Shown: in pieces, positions 1 through 6,478 of the stretch
Layout of the letters: every line of letters starts with the position of its first letter
Position numbering within the stretch: the first letter of the stretch is position 1
Assembly (NCBI GenBank): GCA_016209785.1
Contig: JACQVM010000418.1
Coordinates: 1 to 7,588 of the forward strand
DNA from: Candidatus Melainabacteria bacterium
GTDB taxonomy: Bacteria; Cyanobacteriota; Vampirovibrionia; Obscuribacterales; Obscuribacteraceae
Length of the DNA: 7,588 nt
Reading direction: 5' to 3'
Notes under the pieces: generated by a model
Seen by the model: only the letters and a program-made list of their open reading frames with translations
Told to the model about the DNA's origin: nothing
The model's database searches: none
Program-made: the position numbers and the translations under genes

Positions 1-267
1 GTGCCATATTGCTCCGATTGATCCATGTTCTTCCTTTATCTTCTCTATTAAATGGCTCACAGAAGCTTTGTCAGCTAAGTTAGCCAGGTATATCGGTGAG
101 CTCTCATGTGCAGCTTCCCCAGAAGATAAACTAGACAGGTCCTTTGAGCTTGATGCTTGGCTGTGCCGAATGATAATAGCAGTCTGTCCGCTTGCATTTA
201 GCTTTGCTGCTAAAGTGACGGCAACACCATTTCCATCATCTGTAATGAGCACTTTCATGAGTTGTTT
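1..267 (-). other. Domain: start of ketoreductase (structural half), truncated by window edge
   Basis: MKVLITDDGNGVAVTLAAKL (2007-2026) is a Rossmann-like beta-alpha-beta start with the DDGxG loop seen in the structural half of KR domains of PfaA-like synthases. GSIGAIWH at the edge matches the later strand that usually reads GGLVHL. The catalytic half, with its NADPH-binding glycine loop and Ser-Tyr-Lys residues, would lie past position 1, so activity cannot be judged. Confidence 0.75.
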
Positions 268-3200
268 GTTGCTAGATACCATTGCCGGTGGCAACTCAAT
301 GATGTTTATGCGTCCACGAGTAATTCTTGACTTGCTTTGTTGGACACTTGATGGTTGCATCTGGGTTGGATCGGAAGAGCTAAGGACAATGGGCTCAGAG
401 CCTAGTTCATGAGTAATCCAATCTGTTATTCCCTTGAGTGTTTTTGTGCCTGCCAGTTTCTCGATGCCAGACTCTAGCTGCTTTTGCTTTTGCTCCGGTA
501 GAAGCTTTCGAAAACTGTTGAGGATCTCTACTCGCTTGATTGAGTCTATGCCGAGATCGGCCTCTAGGTCGAGCATTGGATCAAGCATCTCTGGGGGGTA
601 GCCCGTACGCTCACTGACAATTTCAATTAGTCCAGCAATGAGATCTTCAGTTTTGGTAGTTGTCGGGTTCGACTCCTGAGTGTCGGCTTGCTGTGTGACT
701 ATTGCGGTCAGCTCTTGTGCTTCGTCAGGCTTAGGAGAATCATTGTTCTCAGCAGGACTTGTGGGTATTGTTGCAGTGACTTGTTCTTGGGCAGGTACGC
801 TTGGAGCCAGAGATGCTAACGATATGGTCTTAAAAGATTTGCTTAGCTCAGTCAAACCATTAGCTGCCTCACCTGATTCGCGGACTGATCCGAGGTACGC
901 CAGCATAACCTGTTGTTGTGTTTCTAGAAAACTGTTGGTCATTTGCAGCATCGTGCGCTGAAATTCAAGCATCACCTCGTTGGATGGCTGCCTCGTTGGT
1001 TTGTCGTTTGGGGCAGGTGCGTGTTCATTTTGGTCCTGTGACTGGTGTGCTTTATGGCTACCACTGTCTGGAGCTGTATACTTGGTAGTGGTGGACTGTG
1101 ATGGATGGAACTCGGGCTGTCTATTGGTGCCAGACTCCTTCGCTTGGGGTTGCCTAATTGTTGTACTATTTATCAGGTACTTGAAAGACCTGTGGTTAGC
1201 ACCCTTTTTATTGGTTTCTCCACTGGGGTTGGTGGATTTAAGCCAGTCTGGGAAATTGTACTTGAGAATGTTTGTTAAATTAACTGGGACGCCATGACAA
1301 GCAAGCTCGGCTAATGTGTGCTGGAGCTGACTTACGCCTGGACGCCCAACGCGATCGCAGGACACGGCTAGATGAGGTCTATCGCCAAGAATTGTGCTAA
1401 CCAGGTGGGTAAGAACAGAACCTGGACCAACTTCAACAAAGATGCCTGCTCCTGAGCGATACATTTGTTCAATTTCCTGAAGAAATTGAACAGGCTGAAT
1501 TACATGCTCGGCTAACATGCTGGCAATTGCGCTTGTATCGGTGCTATAGGGGTTGGCTGTAGTGTTAGAAAATACAGGTATGCATGGTGTGGCAAATGTG
1601 ATACCCTGCAAGATTTTTTCCAGCTCTGTTTTGGTGGAGGCCATATGGGGAGAGTGGAATGCCTGGGACACTGGTATGAGTTTGGAGTGAACATTTTTCT
1701 TGCCGAGAGCATGTATTGCAGCCTCAACTGCATTGCGCTCGCCAGCTAAAACGCATTGATTTGGAGCATTGATGTTGGCGAGCGTTACGTCAGCAAGGCT
1801 CTGGAGCAACTCCTCGATTTGTGCAACACTGGCTGTCACAGCTGCCATGGATCCCTGGGCTTGTTCACTGGAGCGTGACATGAGATGTCCTCTCGCCTCA
1901 GACAAATGCAATAGATCATCTTCACTAAGGGCGCCAGCACAGCAGAGGGCTACGTATTCACCAAAACTATGACCTGCTACCATGTCTGGTGCAATTGCTA
2001 ACGAACGCAATACCTTTAACATGGCCAAATCAGCTGCTGCCATGGCTGGTTGGGCAATATGAGTCTCTGTCAAGACATTCTGCTGTAGCGCTTGCTCTTC
2101 TGAAGTGAAAGCTGGTGGAGGGAAAATGTACCTGCTTAGGAGCTCGGGGAAGCAGCCGTGCAATACGGTGTCGGCTTTCTCAAACACCTGAGTTACATCC
2201 GCAAAGACAAGCGAAAGATCGCGGAGCATGTTTACGTGCTGCGAGCCTTGTCCTGGGAAAAGGAAGGCAATCTTATGGTTCATCGCCAGCGGATGTTCAA
2301 CAAAGTAGATGCCGCGTGGATCTTTGATTTCCAGACGATTGGTGTCTGAGAGTAACTCGAGTGCTTTTTGTAGCTTGAATAGCAAATCATCTAAAGTTAA
2401 TGCAACTATAGATAGGCACAAAGATGCTACGGAGCTGTCACTGTGTGGCTGATTGAGGTTGCTCAGGTGCCAGCTAGAGGCACAACTGGCTAATGTTGGT
2501 CTTTGTTCTTTGACTACAGGGCCTGGTGGGTTGTTGGATTGTTGTGCGATGGCCTTTTGTATTAATTCTTCAAGTGCTGTAGCTGCTTTCACAATTGCCT
2601 GCCGTGAGGTCCCGCGAATGAGAAACAGCTCGCTTTGTGAACTTTGTTTCACGGGTTGTTTACATGACAATCCTTTTTCTGGATGTTCTTCCAGTACAGC
2701 ATGGAAATTGGTGCCACCAAACCCAAAGGCGCTTACCCCCGCACGTCTTGGTAGCACTTCAGCCAGCTCCACGGAGACCCCGCCCTTAAGGGCGGGGTCT
2801 GTCAGATCTGTTTGTCCGGGGTGCAAGCCCCCGCCAAATTCCTCAACAAACCCCGGCATTAATGCCGGGGTTTGACCTGCCGGATAGCTTAACCATGGTC
2901 TAGCTTGTGTGTTTATGTAAAATGGGCTTTGGTGAAAGTTGCAGGTTGGGTTTGGATTATCTACTCCAGAGGTTGGGGGGAGAATTCTGTGATAAAGCGC
3001 TAGAGCTGTTTTTATCACGGATGCTAGTCCGGCGGCACACTTGGTATGACCTATCATGGTCTTAACAGACCCAATAGCGCAGATCTGGCGAGCCGCGTTG
3101 GCCTTGTTGAATACCTGACAGAGTGCTTCAATCTCTGCTTTGTCTCCGGCTACAGTTCCGGTGCCATGAGCCTCTATTAGACCAATTGTTGCTGGCGATA

Positions 3201-6200
3201 TGCCTGCATCCTCATATGCTCGGGACAAGGCAAGAATTTGACCGGACGGGCTTGGTGCAGTAAGGCTTAAATCTCTTCCGTCGCTTGAGCCACCAATACC
3301 TCTAAGTACTGCGTATACTCGATCGCCGTCACGTTCGGCGTCGCTTAGGCGCTTCAACACTAACATGGCAATGCCTTCACTAAGGACAATTCCATCTGCA
3401 CTTGCATCAAAGGTGCGACAATGCCCTGTCGGAGATAAGGCATGTACCTTGCTGAAACTCAGGTAATCGCCAGGTTGATTGTGGGTGTCGGTGGCAGCCA
3501 GTAGGACAACATCACTTGCCTGGCAGCGGAGATTCTGGACTGCTACATGGAGCGCTGCTAAGGAAGAAGCGCATGCAGCATCAATCGAGAAGTTAATTCC
3601 ACCTAGATCTAGGCGGTTTGCTACTCTTCCGGCAGTAACATTGCCCAGATAACCAGGGAGTGTATCTTCCGACCATTCAGGCAGACGCTCTTCAAGAATC
3701 TTTCTGTAGTGCTCATCCATATCAGATAGCTTCCAGTCAAGCATCGAGCGCAGTGAATAAAAGGCAGTAATGGGACCGTGCCCGGCATTAGCTAAAATTA
3801 CTGAAGTGCGCTCCTTGGGGAAGCTCCGCTCGAGATAACCTGCATCTTCTAGTGCAGCACGAGCTACTTCTAAAAGAATAAGCTGCATTGGATCTATAGA
3901 TGACAAACTACTGGGTGGGATTCCATAACGCGTAGGGTCAAAAGGAATCTCTGGCAGGAAGCCTCCCCACTTGGAGTAGGTCTTGTCCCGTGCTTGTGGA
4001 TTAGGCTCGTAAAGCCTTTCCCAGTCCCACTGCTCTTTGGGTACTTCTGTTATTGCATCTACCTTGTTTAAGATGTTATCCCAGAAGCTGCTAAGATCAT
4101 GTGCTTTGGGGAAAACGCATGACATGCCTATTATGGCAATGCCTTCTCCTTGGTGAGGCTGTGCAGGTGAGACTGTGATTGAGTTCTGGCTTGCAACCGC
4201 ATTTAGGAAATTTAGGCTGTCGTTGGATACACTGTGGTGTAATTGAGCGATAGTTGTCGTCTGGCTGCGTAACGCTGCAACCTGTCCCATCATATACATG
4301 CCTTCCGACCACTGGATCTCATCTGATATCCTCACACAAGCGGCACCAGTGTCAGGGCTACGTGTTACACCTTTGCTAGCGGTTCGTAGTCGGCCTAGGT
4401 TGAGCAGCTCTAAGGACTCTCTTATCTCATTGCGGCTACGACCTTGTTGTTCGAGCTGTCTGCGGATGTCATTAAACGTCTGTCGATATGGCGAATCAAG
4501 GCAGCGAATTGCATGACCAGGGCCTGTTTCTAGCAAGACTGTTTGCTCGCAGCGTAAGGCAGCCTCTTGGAAAGTTTTTACAATGGCACCGCTTACAACA
4601 GCTTCTTCAGTAAACAGATAGGCTGTTCCCATAAGGATGCCAACGCGGACCCCACGCTCAGCTAGCGGTGCAGCCAGGGCTGCCACCATGGCTGCAGAGA
4701 TATGATCATGGATACCACCGGCAAAAAGTACCTGGAAAGTGGAGGCGTCATCTTTTGCTCCAATCGAAGACAAGAGCACTTCTATTGCGGATTCCCAAAG
4801 TACAAAGCTGGAACGCGGGCCAACATGTCCCCCACACTCCTTGCCCTCGAAAATAAAATTGTGCGATCCCAGCTCTATGAAAGAGCTCAGCAAACTAGGA
4901 GAAGGGACGTGCAAGTAAGTGACAATGCCCATGCTCTCCAGAGTCTGTGCTTGATCTGGCCTACCACCTGCAATTAAGGCAAAGGGAGGTTTATAGCGTT
5001 CAATGGCAGCCAGTTGTTCTTCACGTAGTTCTTTGGGAACAAATCCTAAGAGTCCAACTCCCCAGCTAGATCCAGCAAGCTGATTATGGCAGTCTGCCAG
5101 CAATTGTTCTGCGTCTTGTTTGCGCATAAGAGCTAGTGCAACAAATGGTAAGGCTCCATCCCTGGACACCGACACAGCAAAGTCAGCACTGTCACTAACG
5201 CGAGTCATAGCCCCTTGCACAATAGGAAACTGTGTCTTATGGGAGACTGCCAAAGGAGACCCTTCTCTTAGTGGCGCCAGCGTGTTAGCAACCCTTATGT
5301 TGTCACAGACGCTTTGCCAAATAGCCTTCAGTATGCCAGCGGTATTTAGAAATCGAGCTGCCAAGGAGGCTGCAAATGCTACGTCTTGGCTCAAAAACCA
5401 CAGACGATCCCAAATACTAGACCTCTCAAGGCTTTCATGAACTTCCTTACAAACAAGTGTTCGCCAGGCAGCCTTGAGGCTGTCATTGGGCTCTAGGGTA
5501 TCATTCAGGAGTCCCTGCAGCTTGTTGTTCAGGGAGTCTACGGCCGGCAGCCCGGCTCTTGCATAAACACGGTAACTTTGCCCGGCTGCTGAGCCAATAG
5601 CAGTAGTTTCGCTACCATCTAGTTTGGCTATTTTTGCTTGAATGTCTATAGGTAAGGGTGACTCTTTGGTCAGCAGCAGTTGACCTTCAAGAACTATCCC
5701 GGCACATCCAGCAACATAGCAAGCAGAGGCGGTATTAAGTCCAATGCCTCCTTCGGCCCATATGGGAATTGTTAATTGCTGGGACAAGTGCTGCAAAAAT
5801 ACAAAGGTTGTTTCTTCTGCAACGCACCCACTCGCCTCGTGACCTTTGGCGATAATTGCATCAGCTTGCGCAGCTTGTGCTGAGAGAGCCTCTTGAAGAC
5901 TTGTTGCTTCCACAAAGGCAGCAAGCCCGTGACGGTGGGCAAGCTCAATAGCTTCCTCCAACTGAGCTTGTGTGTGGGCAAACTGTCCAGTGGTTAGTAT
6001 GACTAAATTTGACCTGTCGATCCCGTGAGCAGCTAATCTGGCTAGGGTGACTGTCAGTGTGGTGAGTTGTGTGACGCTGCATTTGATACCACAACGACCT
6101 CGACCGAGCCTTATCACCTTTTCAATTGAGGTAGCAAGCGCCAAGTCGTCACGAACAAACTCAGCCCCAAGAACTCCTATTGCACCTGCTCTTGCGGCTG

Positions 6201-6276
6201 CCACTGCAATTGTAGGATTTGAGAGTGACTCCGGCCAAGTTGATGGTGTCAGGGCAATGATTCCGAAATTGGACAT
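1..6276 (-). CDS. PfaA-like multidomain lipid/polyketide synthase, N-terminal 2092 residues (partial)
   Basis: This gene encodes a cytosolic iterative megasynthase that should build a long acyl or polyketide chain from malonyl units. The frame stays open from ATG (6274-6276) to the window edge, giving 2092 codons; the C-terminus lies outside. Domains in order are flavin domain 1 (about 1-225), flavin domain 2 (about 340-690), KS (711-1200; Cys902, His1037, His1077), AT (1334-1650; Ser1437, His1541), a polar linker, ACP (1876-1955; Ser1912 in LGIDS) and the start of a KR (about 2004 onward). KS-AT-ACP-KR with DLGIDSIKRVEIL is typical of PfaA and related secondary-lipid synthases. The flavin domains resemble nitronate monooxygenase and the PfaD enoyl reductase. 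I chose the ATG because AAAAGG and AGG lie just upstream; the only alternative is a GTG at 6309, and an in-frame stop occurs at 6322-6324. Oddities are the doubled N-terminal flavin domains and a palindromic insert in the KS. The class is secure; the product is unknown. Confidence 0.95.
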   Translation of the reverse strand, partial: MSNFGIIALTPSTWPESLSNPTIAVAAARAGAIGVLGAEFVRDDLALATSIEKVIRLGRGRCGIKCSVTQLTTLTVTLARLAAHGIDRSNLVILTTGQFAHTQAQLEEAIELAHRHGLAAFVEATSLQEALSAQAAQADAIIAKGHEASGCVAEETTFVFLQHLSQQLTIPIWAEGGIGLNTASACYVAGCAGIVLEGQLLLTKESPLPIDIQAKIAKLDGSETTAIGSAAGQSYRVYARAGLPAVDSLNNKLQGLLNDTLEPNDSLKAAWRTLVCKEVHESLERSSIWDRLWFLSQDVAFAASLAARFLNTAGILKAIWQSVCDNIRVANTLAPLREGSPLAVSHKTQFPIVQGAMTRVSDSADFAVSVSRDGALPFVALALMRKQDAEQLLADCHNQLAGSSWGVGLLGFVPKELREEQLAAIERYKPPFALIAGGRPDQAQTLESMGIVTYLHVPSPSLLSSFIELGSHNFIFEGKECGGHVGPRSSFVLWESAIEVLLSSIGAKDDASTFQVLFAGGIHDHISAAMVAALAAPLAERGVRVGILMGTAYLFTEEAVVSGAIVKTFQEAALRCEQTVLLETGPGHAIRCLDSPYRQTFNDIRRQLEQQGRSRNEIRESLELLNLGRLRTASKGVTRSPDTGAACVRISDEIQWSEGMYMMGQVAALRSQTTTIAQLHHSVSNDSLNFLNAVASQNSITVSPAQPHQGEGIAIIGMSCVFPKAHDLSSFWDNILNKVDAITEVPKEQWDWERLYEPNPQARDKTYSKWGGFLPEIPFDPTRYGIPPSSLSSIDPMQLILLEVARAALEDAGYLERSFPKERTSVILANAGHGPITAFYSLRSMLDWKLSDMDEHYRKILEERLPEWSEDTLPGYLGNVTAGRVANRLDLGGINFSIDAACASSLAALHVAVQNLRCQASDVVLLAATDTHNQPGDYLSFSKVHALSPTGHCRTFDASADGIVLSEGIAMLVLKRLSDAERDGDRVYAVLRGIGGSSDGRDLSLTAPSPSGQILALSRAYEDAGISPATIGLIEAHGTGTVAGDKAEIEALCQVFNKANAARQICAIGSVKTMIGHTKCAAGLASVIKTALALYHRILPPTSGVDNPNPTCNFHQSPFYINTQARPWLSYPAGQTPALMPGFVEEFGGGLHPGQTDLTDPALKGGVSVELAEVLPRRAGVSAFGFGGTNFHAVLEEHPEKGLSCKQPVKQSSQSELFLIRGTSRQAIVKAATALEELIQKAIAQQSNNPPGPVVKEQRPTLASCASSWHLSNLNQPHSDSSVASLCLSIVALTLDDLLFKLQKALELLSDTNRLEIKDPRGIYFVEHPLAMNHKIAFLFPGQGSQHVNMLRDLSLVFADVTQVFEKADTVLHGCFPELLSRYIFPPPAFTSEEQALQQNVLTETHIAQPAMAAADLAMLKVLRSLAIAPDMVAGHSFGEYVALCCAGALSEDDLLHLSEARGHLMSRSSEQAQGSMAAVTASVAQIEELLQSLADVTLANINAPNQCVLAGERNAVEAAIHALGKKNVHSKLIPVSQAFHSPHMASTKTELEKILQGITFATPCIPVFSNTTANPYSTDTSAIASMLAEHVIQPVQFLQEIEQMYRSGAGIFVEVGPGSVLTHLVSTILGDRPHLAVSCDRVGRPGVSQLQHTLAELACHGVPVNLTNILKYNFPDWLKSTNPSGETNKKGANHRSFKYLINSTTIRQPQAKESGTNRQPEFHPSQSTTTKYTAPDSGSHKAHQSQDQNEHAPAPNDKPTRQPSNEVMLEFQRTMLQMTNSFLETQQQVMLAYLGSVRESGEAANGLTELSKSFKTISLASLAPSVPAQEQVTATIPTSPAENNDSPKPDEAQELTAIVTQQADTQESNPTTTKTEDLIAGLIEIVSERTGYPPEMLDPMLDLEADLGIDSIKRVEILNSFRKLLPEQKQKQLESGIEKLAGTKTLKGITDWITHELGSEPIVLSSSDPTQMQPSSVQQSKSRITRGRINIIELPPAMVSSNKQLMKVLITDDGNGVAVTLAAKLNASGQTAIIIRHSQASSSKDLSSLSSGEAAHESSPIYLANLADKASVSHLIEKIKEEHGSIGAIWH
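412..651 (-). other. Domain: acyl carrier protein (residues about 1876-1955)
   Basis: This carrier domain should be modified with 4'-phosphopantetheine on Ser1912 in EADLGIDSIKRVEIL, the form typical of PfaA carrier domains. Only one carrier copy is present between the linker and the KR; canonical PfaA proteins carry several in tandem. More copies could follow beyond the window. Confidence 0.95.
667..1314 (-). other. Polar interdomain linker between AT and ACP (residues about 1655-1870)
   Basis: About 215 residues rich in Ser, Thr, Gln, Asn and Pro join the AT to the ACP. They are probably disordered and give the carrier domain reach. Inside lies an amphipathic helix, EFQRTM then FLETQQQVMLAYLG (residues 1771-1796), of a kind that recurs before the carrier domain in PfaA-like and related synthases. 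I see no catalytic motif here. Confidence 0.7.
1327..2277 (-). other. Domain: malonyl-type acyltransferase (residues about 1334-1650)
   Basis: The AT loads extender units onto the carrier domain. FLFPGQGSQ (1338-1346) opens the domain. GHSFGEYVAL carries the nucleophile Ser1437. Arg1462 in LSEARGHLM is the expected carboxylate-binding arginine. QAFHSPHM (His1541) is the HAFH-type motif that in this family points to malonyl rather than methylmalonyl. FVEVGPGSVLTHLV (from 1613) marks the end. Malonyl specificity is inferred from these motifs. Confidence 0.93.
2775..2800. repeat. Perfect 26-bp palindrome 1
   Basis: The core CCCCGCCC-TTAA-GGGCGGGG is flanked by AGA and TCT, giving 13 perfectly matched positions on each side of the centre at 2787/2788. 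In mRNA it would fold into a strong hairpin with a TTAA-type loop. It encodes part of DPALKGGVS in the synthase frame. Confidence 0.9.
2847..2874. repeat. Perfect 28-bp palindrome 2
   Basis: The core CCCCGGCATTAATGCCGGGG is flanked by CAAA and TTTG, giving 14 matched positions on each side of the centre at 2860/2861. It differs from palindrome 1 in the inner bases, but both have a CCCCG/CGGGG outer stem and a TTAA centre. It encodes part of TPALMPGF. Confidence 0.9.
4207..5259 (-). other. Domain: nitronate monooxygenase/PfaD-like flavin barrel 2 (residues about 340-690)
   Basis: This second barrel carries the fuller signature set. PIVQGAMTRVSD (351-362) is the usual N-terminal FMN-contact strand. 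ECGGHVGP (480-487, His484) corresponds to the catalytic-histidine motif. VLFAGGIHD (516-524) is the phosphate-binding strand, and MGTAYLFTEEA follows it. A tail with LLETGPGHAIRC (His588), LNLGRLRTASKG and EGMYMMGQVAALR leads into the KS. Better motif conservation than in barrel 1 suggests that this is the active FMN-dependent reductase or oxidase. The substrate is unknown; an enoyl-thioester reductase role is inferred from PfaD. Confidence 0.85.
5602..6276 (-). other. Domain: nitronate monooxygenase/PfaD-like flavin barrel 1 (residues about 1-225)
   Basis: The protein opens with a TIM-barrel-like segment in which NPTIAVAAARAGAIGVLGAE matches the first strands of the 2-nitropropane dioxygenase family. 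KGHEASG (His146) sits where the family has its GGGH/EAGGH signature. IPIWAEGGIG (171-180) matches the family's phosphate-binding IPVIAAGGI strand for FMN. The segment is shorter than a full family member and its glycine signature has drifted, so it may be a degenerate or structural partner of the second barrel. Enoyl reduction is inferred from the PfaD relationship and is not shown by the sequence. Confidence 0.75.
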
Positions 6277-6280
6277 CTTA

Positions 6281-6291
6281 CCTAGCCTTTT
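6281..6291 (-). promoter_or_regulatory. Putative ribosome binding site for the synthase
   Basis: Read on the minus strand, AAAAGG ends 9 nt before the ATG, and a second AGG ends 4 nt before it. The first has the better spacing. Both are only partial matches to the Shine-Dalgarno consensus, but they favour the ATG at 6276 over the GTG at 6309. Confidence 0.5.
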
Positions 6292-6424
6292 GTTGAAATA
6301 TGGTCTCACTGCTTCAGCTTGTCAAACTTGAGTCAGCCTCTAGAAATTTAGGCTGTTATGGCATCCAAGTTGATTGCTGGGACCTTTTATTCCTTAAGAT
6401 CTGTCTACCGAGTAAGGAGAATAG

Positions 6425-6430
6425 AGTATA
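6425..6430 (-). promoter_or_regulatory. Weak candidate -10 box upstream of the synthase
   Basis: On the minus strand TATACT matches the sigma-70 -10 consensus at five of six positions and lies about 150 nt before the synthase ATG. The only good -35-like hexamer (ATGACA) is 12 nt upstream, too close for the usual 16-18 nt spacing. This is a suggestion only. Confidence 0.25.
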
Positions 6431-6478
6431 CAAGGTAAAATTTGTCATTGGCATTGGAGGGGTTTTAACAAGCTCAGC

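Larger units (their letters stand above)
2775..2874. mobile_element. Palindrome-ended short element inserted in the KS coding region
   Basis: Two perfect GC-rich palindromes bound about 100 bp here. A shorter GGGG-TGCAAG-CCCC potential hairpin lies between them. The segment encodes about 36-42 residues, roughly 1133-1170 (for example TPALMPGF and DPALKGGVS), that have no counterpart in the KS family. It leaves the frame open and contains no transposase. Subterminal palindromes at both ends suggest a non-autonomous derivative of the IS200/IS605 kind or a paired REP-like repeat. The family is inferred, the exact ends are uncertain, and I see no second copy in the window. Confidence 0.65.
2677..4146 (-). 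other. Domain: beta-ketoacyl synthase (residues about 711-1200), with insertion
   Basis: The KS performs decarboxylative Claisen condensation. It starts with GIAIIGMSCVFP and keeps the full catalytic triad: Cys902 in SIDAACASSLAAL, His1037 in EAHGTGT and His1077 in MIGHTKCAAG. It ends with GVSAFGFGGTNFH (1180-1192). His1077 and His1192 are 115 residues apart, roughly 35-40 more than I expect for this family. The excess lies between ARPW (1125-1128) and PRRAG (1176-1180) and coincides with the palindromic DNA element. The catalytic set is intact, so the domain may still work. Confidence 0.95.
6277..6478. other. Intergenic region between glycosyltransferase and synthase
   Basis: This 202-nt gap separates the glycosyltransferase stop from the synthase ATG. 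It is more AT-rich than the flanking genes. I see no tRNA and no clear terminator with a T-tract. It contains a putative ribosome binding site next to the synthase, a TATACT hexamer, and a weak AGCCT/AGGCT hairpin at 6334-6353. A small plus-strand reading frame crosses it without a convincing start. The genes could share a transcript, but the spacing leaves room for a separate promoter. Confidence 0.6.

Noticed and set aside
68..412. Plus-strand open frame of 114 codons, with others like it at 680-961, 980-1297, 2453-2875, 5120-5440 and 6047-6331.
   Set aside because: All lie antisense to the verified synthase frame, which has continuous family motifs. Their translations are low-complexity and show no recognisable domains or ribosome sites.
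1351..1358. GCGATCGC octamer, the HIP1 repeat common in many cyanobacteria.
   Set aside because: One copy in 7.6 kb is not enrichment, so it cannot be used to assign the organism to cyanobacteria.
2775..2874. Possible gene inactivation (pseudogene) caused by the insertion.
   Set aside because: The frame remains open through the element and on to the window edge, and the KS motifs on both sides are intact.
2775..2874. The two palindromes as a CRISPR array or bidirectional terminator.
   Set aside because: There are only two units, they differ in sequence, the spacing is not repeated, and they lie inside a long coding frame with no adjacent T-tract.
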